Shown here: one piece after another, positions 1 through 9,497 of the stretch
Numbering within the stretch: the first letter of the stretch is position 1
How the letters are laid out: each line of letters starts with the position of its first letter
Assembly: GCF_000187895.1 (NCBI RefSeq)
Contig: NZ_DS990118.1
Coordinates: forward strand, 124,001-188,000
Direction: 5' to 3'
From: Phocaeicola plebeius DSM 17135
GTDB lineage: Bacteria > Bacteroidota > Bacteroidia > Bacteroidales > Bacteroidaceae
Length of the DNA stretch: 64,000 nt
The notes under the pieces: generated by a model
Seen by the model: the letters and a program-made list of their open reading frames with translations, nothing else
Told to the model about the DNA's origin: nothing
Databases searched by the model: none
Translations under genes and position numbers: made by a program

Positions 1-392
1 GATTCCATCCGGCCAACAACTCCGGTTATTCCTACGTAGATGAAACTGGAGACATTAAACTGGAAGCCAACCTGGAATACCGTTTCCGCATCTTATCCAA
101 TTTTTTGGGCGGAAACTTAAACGGAGCTACCTTTTTAGATGCAGGAAACGTATGGCTAATGCGCAAAGATGAAGCTCGTCCCGGTGCAGAATTCAGTCTC
201 CGACATTTCTTTGACAGCATAGCATTAGGAACTGGAGTCGGAATTCGTTATGATCTTTCCTTCCTGATTCTGAGACTGGACTTCGGCTTTGCCCTTCATG
301 TGCCATACGACACCGAAAAGAGTGGATACTATAATATCCCTAAATTCAAGGACGGAATGGGTATTCATTTTGCCATTGGTTATCCTTTCTAA
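1..392 (+). CDS. Outer-membrane BamA/TamA (Omp85/D15) family protein, C-terminal fragment
   Basis: The gene enters from outside the window; the open frame runs from base 3 to the TAA at 390-392, giving about 129 residues. The fragment shows alternating polar and hydrophobic beta strands typical of an Omp85 barrel: a GDIKLEANLEYRF strand, then NGATFLDAGNVW (the 'F-D-x-G' strand usual in BamA/TamA), then a GTGVGIRYD strand. It ends in a terminal Phe (FAIGYPF), the C-terminal signature recognised by the BAM machinery. The family inserts or assembles outer-membrane proteins. Whether this is BamA itself or a TamA-like paralogue cannot be decided without the POTRA domains, which lie outside the window. 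Confidence 0.85.
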   Translation, partial: FHPANNSGYSYVDETGDIKLEANLEYRFRILSNFLGGNLNGATFLDAGNVWLMRKDEARPGAEFSLRHFFDSIALGTGVGIRYDLSFLILRLDFGFALHVPYDTEKSGYYNIPKFKDGMGIHFAIGYPF

Positions 393-435
393 AAACAGAG
401 TAAACTGTCTGACAAGAAAAATTAATGAAAATACA

Positions 436-468
436 GATTCATGAATCAAAATAAATGGCTACCTTTGC
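436..468 (+). promoter_or_regulatory. Bacteroidetes-type promoter with palindrome over the -33 region
   Basis: TACCTTTGC at 460-468 matches the Bacteroidetes -7 consensus TAnnTTTG. A perfect 12-bp palindrome, GATTCATGAATC (436-447), lies where the -33 element would be. Transcription from here would begin near 474, so translation of the next gene should start at the ATG at 491 rather than at the in-frame ATG at 455, which lies upstream of the box. Confidence 0.6.
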
Positions 469-490
469 AACGTTTTTTGAAGGTATTAGC

Positions 491-898
491 ATGAATAAGT
501 GGAAGATTTTTGCTTGTATATCCCTAATTACTCTTATGAGCGTACTCGTAGGAGCAAACTTCTTTGCGCTTTATTCCACCGTGCTCAATGAGAACAATAC
601 AACAGAGGAAAACCAATCGGCTGATTTCATCTACCAGCATCCGGACAATATTCCTTCGAAAACGCTTGACTTTCTGATAGCCAACAGACAAGCAGATATT
701 CCGCAGAAAATTTTATTCATACAAACCCAGAAAAATTTGGACGGTAAGTTTTTCCTGCCTGTATTCTCGTTTGGACAAGACTTTATTTCCAGACCACCCA
801 CACATTTAGGGCTGGTCTGTTCTGTATATTCCACACATCCTTATACACAATTAGATAAATTCTATTATCTATATACCCTCAAAAAAATCCTTATTTAA
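491..898 (+). CDS. Hypothetical small membrane-anchored protein
   Basis: This is a 135-residue product that I do not recognise. Residues about 5-27 form one hydrophobic segment (KIFACISLITLMSVLVGANF) that could be a signal anchor. The remainder is polar with scattered aromatics and no cofactor or catalytic motif. The start at 491 is chosen because a -7 promoter box at 460-468 overlaps the upstream part of the frame. The gene stands alone between the outer-membrane barrel gene and the nuo operon, with no clear terminator behind it. The coding call rests on frame length and promoter placement only and could be wrong. Confidence 0.45.
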   Translation: MNKWKIFACISLITLMSVLVGANFFALYSTVLNENNTTEENQSADFIYQHPDNIPSKTLDFLIANRQADIPQKILFIQTQKNLDGKFFLPVFSFGQDFISRPPTHLGLVCSVYSTHPYTQLDKFYYLYTLKKILI

Positions 899-1010
899 TA
901 CTATCTAAGAACAGTTTAAAATAGATTGTTCCGATACATTGCAGACAGAGGCTTGCGGTGTAACGGAAGCAATTTGCCATCTATATGTATCATCAAAAAT
1001 TCTTAGATAT

Positions 1011-1361
1011 ATGTTTTTTACATTTATTATTGTCGTTATTCTGACTGCTATCGTCCTTGTTGTGGCAGCAATGACCATCGCAAAATTACTTGCTCCACGG
1101 TCATTCAATCCGCAGAAGGGAGAACCGTACGAATGTGGTATTCCTACGCGTGGACAATCATGGGTGCAATTCAAGGCAGGTTACTACCTGTTTGCTATCT
1201 TGTTCCTGATGTTCGACATTGAAACGGTATTTCTCTTTCCTTGGGCTGTAGTGGCAGACCAGGTAGGAGTATATGCACTGGTCAGTGTAGGTTTCTTCCT
1301 GGTAGTTTTAATTTTGGGCCTGGCATACGCCTGGCGGAAAGGAGCTCTTGAATGGAAGTAA
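1011..1361 (+). CDS. nuoA: NADH-quinone oxidoreductase (complex I) subunit A
   Basis: Membrane subunit at the junction between the quinone site and the proton-pumping arm. The 116-residue protein has the usual three transmembrane helices (about 2-26, 62-84, 88-108) and the conserved loop PYECGIPT with the family cysteine near residue 45. It also has the [12 protein letters not shown] segment at the second helix. The ATG at 1011 is chosen over an upstream in-frame start at 939 because it begins directly at the first helix, as in homologues. It is the first gene of the nuo operon, and its last 10 nt overlap nuoB. No convincing TAnnTTTG promoter box was found in 899-1010. Confidence 0.95.
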   Translation: MFFTFIIVVILTAIVLVVAAMTIAKLLAPRSFNPQKGEPYECGIPTRGQSWVQFKAGYYLFAILFLMFDIETVFLFPWAVVADQVGVYALVSVGFFLVVLILGLAYAWRKGALEWK

Positions 1362-1933
1362 AAAAAGCTACCTCTATTCGTTCTATGGAGTATGAGGACT
1401 TCAAGAACAATGATTATCTAGAAGACATGGTACGTCGTCTGAACATGGACGGTGCCGGAATCGTACTGGGAACAGTGGACGAACTGATTAACTGGGGACG
1501 AAGCAATTCGCTCTGGAGTCTGACTTTCGGAACCAGCTGTTGTGCCATCGAATTTATGGCATTAGGCGCAGCCCGTTATGACATGGCCCGCTTTGGGTTT
1601 GAAGTAACCCGAAACTCTCCTCGTCAGGCCGATATGATCATGGTATTAGGAACCATCACACACAAAATGGCTCCGGTATTAAAACGTCTATATGACCAGA
1701 TGGCCGAACCTAAATACGTAGTAGCAGTAGGTGGATGTACCATCTCCGGAGGTCCTTTCATCAAATCTTACCACGTAGTAAACGGTATCGACAAGATTAT
1801 TCCGGTAGACGTGTACATTCCGGGATGTCCTCCCCGTCCGGAAGCATTCTTCTATGGCATGATGCAGCTTCAACGTAAAATCAAAGTGGAGCGCTTCTTA
1901 GGAGAAGTAAACCGTAAAGAAAAAGAGGAATAA
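1352..1933 (+). CDS. nuoB: NADH-quinone oxidoreductase subunit B (carries cluster N2)
   Basis: Peripheral subunit that holds the terminal 4Fe-4S cluster N2, which passes electrons to quinone. In 193 residues all four expected cysteines are present: the adjacent pair C63-C64 (GTSCC), C129 (GGC) and C159 (PGCPPRPEA). The [18 protein letters not shown] stretch is also characteristic. The start ATG lies inside the end of nuoA, so the two genes are probably translationally coupled. Length is normal for the family apart from a short charged N-terminal extension. Confidence 0.97.
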   Translation: MEVKKATSIRSMEYEDFKNNDYLEDMVRRLNMDGAGIVLGTVDELINWGRSNSLWSLTFGTSCCAIEFMALGAARYDMARFGFEVTRNSPRQADMIMVLGTITHKMAPVLKRLYDQMAEPKYVVAVGGCTISGGPFIKSYHVVNGIDKIIPVDVYIPGCPPRPEAFFYGMMQLQRKIKVERFLGEVNRKEKEE

Positions 1934-1953
1934 ACCCTACGTAAAAAGAAAAA

Positions 1954-3579
1954 ATGCAAATGGAAATTGAAAAAATAACAAGCATTATTCCTGAAGCCGA
2001 AATCAGCCAGACAGGAGAGACTGTCGTAAAAGTCCCGGCAGAAAAGTTACACCAGATAGCTGAGACACTACTGAATGACAAAGAAAACCCGATGGATTTC
2101 TTGCGTGATATCGTAGGAATGGACTGGGGTGAAGAAGGCTTAGGTGCGCTTTACTTACTGGAATCTACCCGCACAGGTGCAAGAATCACACTCAAAGCGG
2201 TAACAACAGACCGTGAAAAGGCATTACTTCCCACAGTAAGCGACTTGTGGAAAACCGCTCTGATTAAAGAACGTGAAGTGTACGACTTCTTCGGTATCTG
2301 CTTCCTGAATCATCCGGATATGCGCCGTATCTTCTTGCGTGAGGACTGGATTGGCTATCCTATGCGAAAGGATTATGACATGAACTCCAACCCACTTCGG
2401 ATGGATAACGAGGAAAATGCCGATATGACAGATGAATACTTTCTCCGTCCCGACGGCACACTTGAGGGCCGTAAGAACGTGGTGTTTGGAGAAGATGATT
2501 TTGTAGTAAATATCGGGCCGCAGCACCCTTCTACACACGGTGTATTGCGTATGCGTACCTCTCTTGAAGGAGAAAACATTCGTAAGATTGACCCGATACT
2601 GGGATATATCCACCGAGGCATCGAAAAAATGAACGAAAGCCTCACCTACCCGCAGACATTAGCCTTGACCGACCGTCTGGACTACCTGAGTGCTCACCAG
2701 AATCGCCATGCGTTGTGTATGTGTATTGAAAAAGCTGCCGGAATAGAAGTACCGGAACGTGCTCAATACATCCGTACCATCATGGACGAGTTGCAGCGTA
2801 TCGACTCACACTTGCTGTTCTACTCCTGTCTGGTCATGGATATGGGTGGACTGACTCCTTTCTTCTATGGTTTCCGTGAACGTGAGATGATTCTGGATAT
2901 TTTTGAAGAAACTACCGGAGGCCGTCTGATTCAGAACTACAACATGATTGGAGGTGTACAGGCTGACATTCATCCTACCTTCCAGCAGAAGGTGAAAGAC
3001 TTTATCAAACACCTGCGCAGTGTAATTCAGGACTATCATGACATCTTTACTTCAAACGTCATTGCCGATACCCGTCTGAAAGGTGTAGGAGTTTTGTCAA
3101 AGGAAGATGCCATCTCACTGGGATGTACAGGAGGTACCGGACGTGCTTCCGGATGGGCCAACGACGTGCGTAAGCATCATCCGTACGCACTCTACGACAA
3201 GGTGGACTTTAAGGAGATTGTATACACGGAAGGTGATTCCTTTGCCCGCTATATGGTACGTATGGATGAAATCATGGAGTCTTGCCATATCATCGAGCAA
3301 CTGATTGACAATATTCCGGAAGGAGAATTCCGTGCCAAGACCAAACCCATCATCAAGTTGCCGGAGGGTGTATTCACTTCATCAGTAGAAACCAGTCGTG
3401 GTGAGTTTGATGTGATATTGGAGAGCCATGGTGATAAAGTTCCTTACCGTCTGCACTATCGTTCTACCGGACTACCATTGGTTCACGCCATGGACACCGT
3501 TTGCCGTGGAGCTAAAATTGCCGACTTAATTGCCATTGGAGGTACACTCGACTTTGTCATCCCTGACATTGACCGTTAA
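1954..3579 (+). CDS. nuoCD: NADH-quinone oxidoreductase fused subunit C/D
   Basis: One 541-residue chain joins the 30-kDa subunit (about residues 40-150, ending near LREDWIGYPMRKDY) to the 49-kDa subunit (about residue 185 onward, beginning NIGPQHPSTHGVLRM). The 49-kDa part lines the quinone cavity. The PQHPSTHG motif and the C-terminal GGTLDFVIPDIDR, with its terminal Asp-Arg, are intact. Fusion of C and D occurs in several lineages, including E. coli and Bacteroidetes, so it is not a sequencing artefact. A second ATG six bases downstream (1960) is an equally possible start. The gap to nuoH is 55 nt. Confidence 0.96.
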   Translation: MQMEIEKITSIIPEAEISQTGETVVKVPAEKLHQIAETLLNDKENPMDFLRDIVGMDWGEEGLGALYLLESTRTGARITLKAVTTDREKALLPTVSDLWKTALIKEREVYDFFGICFLNHPDMRRIFLREDWIGYPMRKDYDMNSNPLRMDNEENADMTDEYFLRPDGTLEGRKNVVFGEDDFVVNIGPQHPSTHGVLRMRTSLEGENIRKIDPILGYIHRGIEKMNESLTYPQTLALTDRLDYLSAHQNRHALCMCIEKAAGIEVPERAQYIRTIMDELQRIDSHLLFYSCLVMDMGGLTPFFYGFREREMILDIFEETTGGRLIQNYNMIGGVQADIHPTFQQKVKDFIKHLRSVIQDYHDIFTSNVIADTRLKGVGVLSKEDAISLGCTGGTGRASGWANDVRKHHPYALYDKVDFKEIVYTEGDSFARYMVRMDEIMESCHIIEQLIDNIPEGEFRAKTKPIIKLPEGVFTSSVETSRGEFDVILESHGDKVPYRLHYRSTGLPLVHAMDTVCRGAKIADLIAIGGTLDFVIPDIDR

Positions 3580-3634
3580 TCTCCACACAAACAGAGGAAC
3601 AATCATTACAGAAAACTGAAAAAATAAAAGAATT

Positions 3635-4726
3635 ATGTTTTTAGATTATTATAATCTCAGCCCGCTGCTCATGCAGATTCATGCATTCCTTTGCAGTGTA
3701 ATGCCTGAATGGCTGGCACTTACATTGGAAGGACTCGTTGTGGGAGTATTTATCCTCGTCATGTACGCGGTACTGGCCATCATTCTTATCTACATGGAAC
3801 GTAAAGTCTGTGCGGCTTTCCAGTGCCGTATCGGCCCGAACCGTGTAGGAGGAAAAGGAGGTTTGTTGCAAGTACCTGCCGACGTATTGAAAATCCTTAC
3901 CAAGGAAATCATCAGCCTGAAACATTCCGACCATTTTCTTTATGCTTTGGCTCCGTTCCTGGTAATTCTTGCTTCCATTCTGACATTCTCTTGTCTTCCA
4001 TGGAATAAAGGTGGAGAAATCCTTCACATGAACATCGGTATCTTCTTTGTGCTGGCAGCTTCTTCCATCGGTGTATTGGGTATTTTGCTGGCCGGATGGA
4101 GTAGTAACAGTAAATATACATTGATTGGTGCCGTACGAAGTGGAGCCATGATTATCAGCTACGAGCTTTCTATCGGCCTCAGCGTACTGACCATGGTCAT
4201 AATGAGTGGTGCCATGGATATTCAGACCATCGTAGAAGGTCAGGCCAACGGATGGAACATTTTCAAAGGACACATTCCTGCCATCATGGCTTTCATCATC
4301 TACCTGATTGCCGGAAACGCGGAAGCCAACCGTGGTCCGTTCGACTTGGCAGAAGCAGAACAGGAGTTGACTGCCGGATACCACACAGAATATTCTGGTA
4401 TGCATTTCGGATTCTTCTATCTGGCCGAATACTTGAACCTGTTCATTACTGCCGGTATCGCCACTACATTGTTCTTGGGAGGCTGGATGCCCTTGCACAT
4501 TGCCGGACTCGACGGACTGAACATGGTGATGGACTACATCCCCGGATTTGTATGGTTCATTGGAAAGACCTTCTTCATCGTCTTCCTGCTCATGTGGATT
4601 CGCTGGACCTTCCCCCGTTTGCGTATCGACCAGGTACTGACACTGGAATGGAAATACCTGATGCCGCTCTCGCTGGTCGTATTGTTATTAATGACCGTAT
4701 GCAAAGTATTTGGTCTGACATTTTGA
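3635..4726 (+). CDS. nuoH: NADH-quinone oxidoreductase subunit H
   Basis: A 363-residue integral membrane subunit that forms the quinone channel wall together with subunits B and D. About eight hydrophobic helices are visible. The conserved cytoplasmic loops [18 protein letters not shown] (near residue 53) and [20 protein letters not shown] with [17 protein letters not shown] (near 230-270) are complete. These hold the charged residues that couple quinone chemistry to pumping. The gene is in register with the nuo operon and ends 16 nt before the ATG of nuoI. Confidence 0.96.
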   Translation: MFLDYYNLSPLLMQIHAFLCSVMPEWLALTLEGLVVGVFILVMYAVLAIILIYMERKVCAAFQCRIGPNRVGGKGGLLQVPADVLKILTKEIISLKHSDHFLYALAPFLVILASILTFSCLPWNKGGEILHMNIGIFFVLAASSIGVLGILLAGWSSNSKYTLIGAVRSGAMIISYELSIGLSVLTMVIMSGAMDIQTIVEGQANGWNIFKGHIPAIMAFIIYLIAGNAEANRGPFDLAEAEQELTAGYHTEYSGMHFGFFYLAEYLNLFITAGIATTLFLGGWMPLHIAGLDGLNMVMDYIPGFVWFIGKTFFIVFLLMWIRWTFPRLRIDQVLTLEWKYLMPLSLVVLLLMTVCKVFGLTF

Positions 4727-4742
4727 TTAAAAATTTTTGACT

Positions 4743-5192
4743 ATGAATGGATTTAAAGAATATTTAAAAGGATATGTCGGTGGAGTCAAGAGTCTGCTGG
4801 TAGGTATGCGCACTTCCATGAAGGTGTTCTGCCAGAAGAAAATTACCGAACAGTATCCTGAAAACCGCCATACTACACTTCACATTCCGGAACGTCACCG
4901 GGCCATGCTGGTGATGCCGGTGGATGAAGAAGGAAATCACCATTGCATTGCCTGCGGACTTTGCCAGATGAGCTGCCCGAACGGCACCATCCGGCTGACC
5001 ACGGAAATGCGTGAGACGGAAGACGGTAAAAAGAAAAAATTCCTGGTGAAATACGAGTACAATTTAGGCTCTTGCATGTTCTGCATGCTGTGCGTCAATG
5101 CCTGCCCTCACAATGCCATTCAGTTTACGAATGACTTTGAGAATGCAGTATTCCAGAAAGAAAAACTCGTCATGACACTGAACAAGAAATAA
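4743..5192 (+). CDS. nuoI: NADH-quinone oxidoreductase subunit I (two 4Fe-4S ferredoxin-like)
   Basis: A 149-residue iron-sulfur subunit carrying clusters N6a and N6b. Two CxxCxxCxxxCP motifs are intact: C68-C71-C74-C78 (CIACGLCQMSCP) and C111-C114-C117-C121 (CMFCMLCVNACP). The ATG at 4743 is preferred to an in-frame TTG at 4737. Because the window contains no nuoE, nuoF or nuoG, these clusters are probably the entry point for electrons from an unidentified soluble donor such as ferredoxin; that is an inference from the missing genes. The N-terminal amphipathic stretch (about 1-35) resembles the membrane-contacting helix of the family. Confidence 0.95.
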   Translation: MNGFKEYLKGYVGGVKSLLVGMRTSMKVFCQKKITEQYPENRHTTLHIPERHRAMLVMPVDEEGNHHCIACGLCQMSCPNGTIRLTTEMRETEDGKKKKFLVKYEYNLGSCMFCMLCVNACPHNAIQFTNDFENAVFQKEKLVMTLNKK

Positions 5193-5208
5193 ATAAAACG
5201 AAACGGAT

Positions 5209-5724
5209 ATGAATATATCACTTCAAGAAATCGTATTTTATATCGTAGGAGCCTGTATCATTGCTTGTTCCATTTTAGCTGTCACTACAGGAAAAATCCT
5301 GCGTGCCGCTACTTATCTGCTGTTCGTTCTTTTAGGTACGGGAGCCATCTACGGAATCCTGGGCTATACCTTCCTGAGCGCCGTACAGCTGATGGTTTAC
5401 GCTGGAGGTATCGTGGTGCTGTATGTATTCTCCATCCTGCTGACCCAGTCGGACAAGAATATGAAGTACAAGATAAACCGCGCCAAGCTTATCAGTGTAC
5501 TGCTGACCATAGTTATCGGTGCAGCTCTCGTGCTTTTCTTAGTTATGACCAACGGATTTGCCCTGAACCTGATTCCACAGGGAGTCGAACTTCCGGTAGA
5601 AAACATCGGACATGCCTTGATTGGTACAGGGAAATACCAGTTTGTATTACCATTTGAGGTAGTCAGTGTATTGCTCTTAGCTTGTATGATTGGTGCGATA
5701 CTGATTGCACGTAAACAAAAATAA
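5209..5724 (+). CDS. nuoJ: NADH-quinone oxidoreductase subunit J
   Basis: A 171-residue membrane subunit with five predicted helices. The family segment AVQLMVYAGGIVVLYVF (about residues 58-75) corresponds to the helix carrying the pi-bulge that changes conformation during coupling. The gene begins 16 nt after nuoI and ends 12 nt before nuoK, consistent with a single polycistronic message. Confidence 0.94.
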   Translation: MNISLQEIVFYIVGACIIACSILAVTTGKILRAATYLLFVLLGTGAIYGILGYTFLSAVQLMVYAGGIVVLYVFSILLTQSDKNMKYKINRAKLISVLLTIVIGAALVLFLVMTNGFALNLIPQGVELPVENIGHALIGTGKYQFVLPFEVVSVLLLACMIGAILIARKQK

Positions 5725-5736
5725 CACAGTAAGATT

Positions 5737-6054
5737 ATGGAAATAGAAATTCATGTAGTTCACTACCTCGTCATCAGTACCGTTATGTTGTTTTGCGGCA
5801 TCTACGGATTCTTTACCCGCAAAAACTTGCTGGCTTTGCTGATTTCGGTAGAATTGATGCTTAATGCAACCAACATCAATTTCGCGGTATTCAACCGTTA
5901 TCTTTTCCCCGGACAACTGGAAGGCCATTTCTTCAGCCTGTTCGGCATAGCCATTGCCGCAGCTGAAACGGCTGTAGCCATTGCCATCATTATTAATGTG
6001 TATCGCAACCTGAAACAGGTGCTTACCGATGATATTACTGACTTGAAAGGATAA
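5737..6054 (+). CDS. nuoK: NADH-quinone oxidoreductase subunit K
   Basis: A 105-residue subunit with three transmembrane helices and the two membrane glutamates expected in the proton channel (one in LLISVELMLNATNINF, one in IAAAETAVAIAI). This is standard for the MnhC/NuoK family. The phrase LMLNATNINF is diagnostic of NuoK. Operon position between J and L is canonical. Confidence 0.95.
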   Translation: MEIEIHVVHYLVISTVMLFCGIYGFFTRKNLLALLISVELMLNATNINFAVFNRYLFPGQLEGHFFSLFGIAIAAAETAVAIAIIINVYRNLKQVLTDDITDLKG

Positions 6055-6080
6055 CTTTCTCACATTTTATTCAATTGCTT

Positions 6081-7970
6081 ATGGATTATACAATTCTGAT
6101 ACTTGCCCTCCCGGTGCTGAGCTTCCTGGTTCTGGCATTGGCCGGCATGAAAATGCCTCATCGCGTAGCAGGCACAATCGGTACCCTATCGTTAGGAGCG
6201 GTAGCCGTGCTGAGCTATCTGACGGCATTCAATTATTTCTCTGCTCCACGTACTGCCGAAGGTCTCTACCCTACGCTGACTCCGTGGAACATTGAATGGC
6301 TGCCGTTCACTTCCTCCCTTCACATCGACATGGGCATTTTGCTCGATCCGATTTCCGTCATGATGCTGGTGGTTATTTCCACGGTGTCGCTGATGGTACA
6401 TATCTATTCTTTCGGCTACATGAAAGGCGAAGTCGGCTTCCAGCGGTACTACGCTTTTCTGTCGTTGTTTACCTTCTCTATGTTAGGCCTGGTAGTAGCT
6501 ACCAATATTTTCCAGATGTATGTGTTCTGGGAACTGGTAGGTGTGTCTTCCTATCTGCTTATTGGTTTCTACTACACCAAACCGGAAGCAATCGCTGCCA
6601 GCAAAAAGGCCTTTATCGTCACCCGTTTTGCTGACTTGGGCTTCCTGATTGGTATCCTTATCTACGGATACTACATGCAGACTTTCACCTTCAACCCTGG
6701 AACCGAACGCCTGATGCAGGCCGGAATGGTACTTCCCTGGGCATTGGGACTGATGTTCATCGGTGGTGCCGGAAAGAGTGCCATGTTCCCGCTGCACATC
6801 TGGTTGCCGGATGCCATGGAAGGTCCGACACCGGTATCTGCCCTGATTCATGCCGCTACCATGGTAGTAGCCGGAGTGTATCTGGTAGCCCGTATGTTCC
6901 CCTTGTTCATCGGCTTTGCGCCGCACACACTCCACTTGGTAGCCTGGGTAGGTGCTTTCACCGCATTCTATGCCGCAAGCGTAGCTTGTGCACAGAGTGA
7001 CATCAAACGTGTGCTGGCCTTCTCTACTATCTCACAGATTGGTTTCATGATGGTGGCACTGGGTGTTTGTACGGCAGCCAATCCGCACGAAGGTGGTTTA
7101 GGTTACATGGCCAGTATGTTCCACCTGTTCACACACGCCATGTTCAAAGCTCTGCTCTTCTTGGGAGCCGGATGCATCATACACGCCGTACACAGCAACG
7201 AAATGGAAACCATGGGCGGTCTGCGCAAATACATGCCGATTACCCACATCACCTTCCTGATTGCCTGTCTGGCCATCGCAGGTATCCCTCCGTTCTCCGG
7301 ATTCTTCTCAAAAGACGAAATCCTGACCGCCTGCTTCCAGTACAGCCCTGTGATGGGATGGATTATGGCCCTCATTGCCGGAATGACTGCTTTCTATATG
7401 TTCCGCTTGTACTACTGCATCTTTTGGGGAAAGGAAAACAAGGAACTGCATGCACACCACGTGCCGCATGAAAGTCCGCTGACCATGACTTTCCCGCTGA
7501 TGTTCCTGGCGCTGGTCACCATCGTAGCCGGTTTTATTCCTTTCGGACATTTCGTTTCAGCCAACGGTGAATCCTACGACATCCACCTCGACTGGACAGT
7601 AGCCGGTACGAGTATCGCTATTGCAGTAATCGCCATTGCCTTGGCTACCTGGATGTACGCCCGCGAACAGCAGCCTGTAGCCGACATGCTCGCCACACGC
7701 TTCAGCACCCTGCATCGTGCGGCCTACAAGCGTTTCTACATGGACGAAATCTGGTTGTTCGTGACCAAGAAGATCATCTTCCGCTGCATCTCTACTCCGC
7801 TGGCATGGTTTGACCGCCATGTCATCGACCAGTTCATGAATTTCATGGCCTGGGGTACCAACGCAGCCGGAGAAACCGTACAGCCTATACAAAGTGGAAA
7901 GGTACAAACCTACACGCATTATTTCCTGGCAGGTATCATTGTCCTGACAATTATCTTGCTGTTGAACTAA
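6081..7970 (+). CDS. nuoL: NADH-quinone oxidoreductase subunit L (antiporter-like proton channel)
   Basis: The distal proton-pumping subunit, 629 residues and slightly longer than E. coli NuoL (613). Key channel features are visible: FWELVGVSSYLLIGF with the catalytic glutamate (near residue 150), GKSAMFPLHIWLPDAMEGPTPVSALIHAATMV with the central lysine and histidines (near 230-260), and a long C-terminal lateral helix followed by a final membrane anchor. The ATG at 6081 is used; the in-frame TTG at 6075 is rejected. The gap to nuoM is 21 nt. Confidence 0.96.
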   Translation: MDYTILILALPVLSFLVLALAGMKMPHRVAGTIGTLSLGAVAVLSYLTAFNYFSAPRTAEGLYPTLTPWNIEWLPFTSSLHIDMGILLDPISVMMLVVISTVSLMVHIYSFGYMKGEVGFQRYYAFLSLFTFSMLGLVVATNIFQMYVFWELVGVSSYLLIGFYYTKPEAIAASKKAFIVTRFADLGFLIGILIYGYYMQTFTFNPGTERLMQAGMVLPWALGLMFIGGAGKSAMFPLHIWLPDAMEGPTPVSALIHAATMVVAGVYLVARMFPLFIGFAPHTLHLVAWVGAFTAFYAASVACAQSDIKRVLAFSTISQIGFMMVALGVCTAANPHEGGLGYMASMFHLFTHAMFKALLFLGAGCIIHAVHSNEMETMGGLRKYMPITHITFLIACLAIAGIPPFSGFFSKDEILTACFQYSPVMGWIMALIAGMTAFYMFRLYYCIFWGKENKELHAHHVPHESPLTMTFPLMFLALVTIVAGFIPFGHFVSANGESYDIHLDWTVAGTSIAIAVIAIALATWMYAREQQPVADMLATRFSTLHRAAYKRFYMDEIWLFVTKKIIFRCISTPLAWFDRHVIDQFMNFMAWGTNAAGETVQPIQSGKVQTYTHYFLAGIIVLTIILLLN

Positions 7971-7991
7971 AAAAGAAGAACTTATACGCTT

Positions 7992-9473
7992 ATGAATATA
8001 TTAAGTCTTTTCGTATTGATACCTCTGCTGATGTTGTTAGGACTATGGATTGCCCGCAACGTCAATCAAGTCAGAGGAGTGATGGTGGCCGGTTCCACTT
8101 TATTGCTGGCGCTTGCGGCTTACCTCACGGTGTCTTACATCGGACAGCGCCATGCGGGAGCTACAGCTGAAATGCTTTTCACAGACAGCATCGTATGGTA
8201 TGCCCCGCTTCACATTTGTTATTCGGTAGGAGTAGACGGTATCTCTGTAGTGATGCTGCTGCTGAGTGCCATCATCGTATTTACCGGTACATTCGCTTCC
8301 TGGAAGCTGAAACCGCTCACTAAAGAATATTTCTTGTGGTTCACCCTGCTGAGCACCGGAGTATTCGGATTCTTCATCTCAACCGACCTGTTCACCATGT
8401 TCATGTTCTATGAAGTGGCTTTGATTCCGATGTACCTGCTGATTGGTGTATGGGGAAGCGGCCGCAAGGAATATGCTGCCATGAAGCTGACCTTGATGCT
8501 GATGGGTGGTTCTGCCTTCCTGTTGATTGGTATCTTAGGCATCTACTACGGAGCCGGTGCCGAGACTATGAATATTCTGGAAATCGTAAAACACCAGATA
8601 CCGACCGAAATGCAACGTATCTTCTTCCCGATGGTCTTCTTAGGATTCGGTGTGCTGGGTGCCTTGTTCCCCTTCCACACATGGAGCCCCGACGGTCATG
8701 CTTCTGCCCCAACAGCCGTAAGTATGCTGCACGCCGGTGTATTGATGAAATTAGGAGGTTACGGATGTTTCCGCATCGCCATGTACCTGATGCCGACCGG
8801 TGCCGCTATCTGGGGCGATTTCTTCCTGATACTGACCACCATCTCCGTGGTGTACGGAGCGTTCAGTGCCGTAGTACAGACCGACTTGAAATACATCAAC
8901 GCCTACTCTTCTGTAAGCCACTGCGGACTGGTATTGTTTGCCCTGCTGATGATGACGCGCGTGAGTGCTACCGGTGCCATCCTGCAGATGCTGAGCCACG
9001 GCTTGATGACCGCCTTGTTCTTTGCCCTTATCGGTATGATTTACGGCCGTACGCACACACGTGACATCCGCCAGCTGAGCGGACTGATGAAAATCATGCC
9101 TTTCCTGGCCGTGGGTTATGTCATTGCCGGTCTGGCCAACTTAGGTCTGCCTGGTCTGAGCGGTTTCGTGGCTGAAATGACCGTATTCGTAGGTTCATTC
9201 CAGAATCCGGACCTGTTCCACCGCACTTGTACCATCATCGCTACGATGAGTATTGTCATCACGGCTGTGTACATCCTGCGTGTAGTAGGAAAAATCCTGT
9301 ATGGCACCTGTCAGAACCCGGAACACCTGAAACTGACCGACGCTACCTGGGACGAACGTTTTGCCGTAATCTGCCTGATTATAGCTGTAGCCGGACTGGG
9401 ACTCGCTCCTTACTGGGTCAGCAATGTCATCAGCGGAAGCGTAGAACCTATTATCAGCCAACTTATCCGATAA
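7992..9473 (+). CDS. nuoM: NADH-quinone oxidoreductase subunit M (antiporter-like proton channel)
   Basis: A 493-residue antiporter-like subunit with about 14 helices. It carries MFYEVALIPMYLLIGVWG (channel glutamate), LFPFHTWSPDGHASAPTAVSMLHAGVLMKLGGYG (lysine/histidine relay) and YSSVSHCGLVLFALL. Its length is close to the usual 490-510. The gene fits between nuoL and nuoN with gaps of 21 and 24 nt. Confidence 0.96.
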   Translation: MNILSLFVLIPLLMLLGLWIARNVNQVRGVMVAGSTLLLALAAYLTVSYIGQRHAGATAEMLFTDSIVWYAPLHICYSVGVDGISVVMLLLSAIIVFTGTFASWKLKPLTKEYFLWFTLLSTGVFGFFISTDLFTMFMFYEVALIPMYLLIGVWGSGRKEYAAMKLTLMLMGGSAFLLIGILGIYYGAGAETMNILEIVKHQIPTEMQRIFFPMVFLGFGVLGALFPFHTWSPDGHASAPTAVSMLHAGVLMKLGGYGCFRIAMYLMPTGAAIWGDFFLILTTISVVYGAFSAVVQTDLKYINAYSSVSHCGLVLFALLMMTRVSATGAILQMLSHGLMTALFFALIGMIYGRTHTRDIRQLSGLMKIMPFLAVGYVIAGLANLGLPGLSGFVAEMTVFVGSFQNPDLFHRTCTIIATMSIVITAVYILRVVGKILYGTCQNPEHLKLTDATWDERFAVICLIIAVAGLGLAPYWVSNVISGSVEPIISQLIR

Positions 9474-9497
9474 CCTGAATAAACTAAAAGAAATTAT

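Noticed and set aside
1954-3579. nuoC and nuoD read as one gene, possible lost stop or assembly error
   Set aside because: C/D fusion is established in several lineages including Bacteroidetes, and the linker is continuous and in frame.
3641-4498. 285-codon open frame on the minus strand inside nuoH
   Set aside because: It lies wholly antisense to a perfectly conserved nuoH, has Gln/Ser/His-rich composition without any motif, and similar long antisense frames occur across the whole high-GC nuo region.
8450-9064. 204-codon frame on the plus strand within nuoM
   Set aside because: It is an alternative frame of nuoM, Arg/Cys/His-rich, with no promoter or family resemblance.
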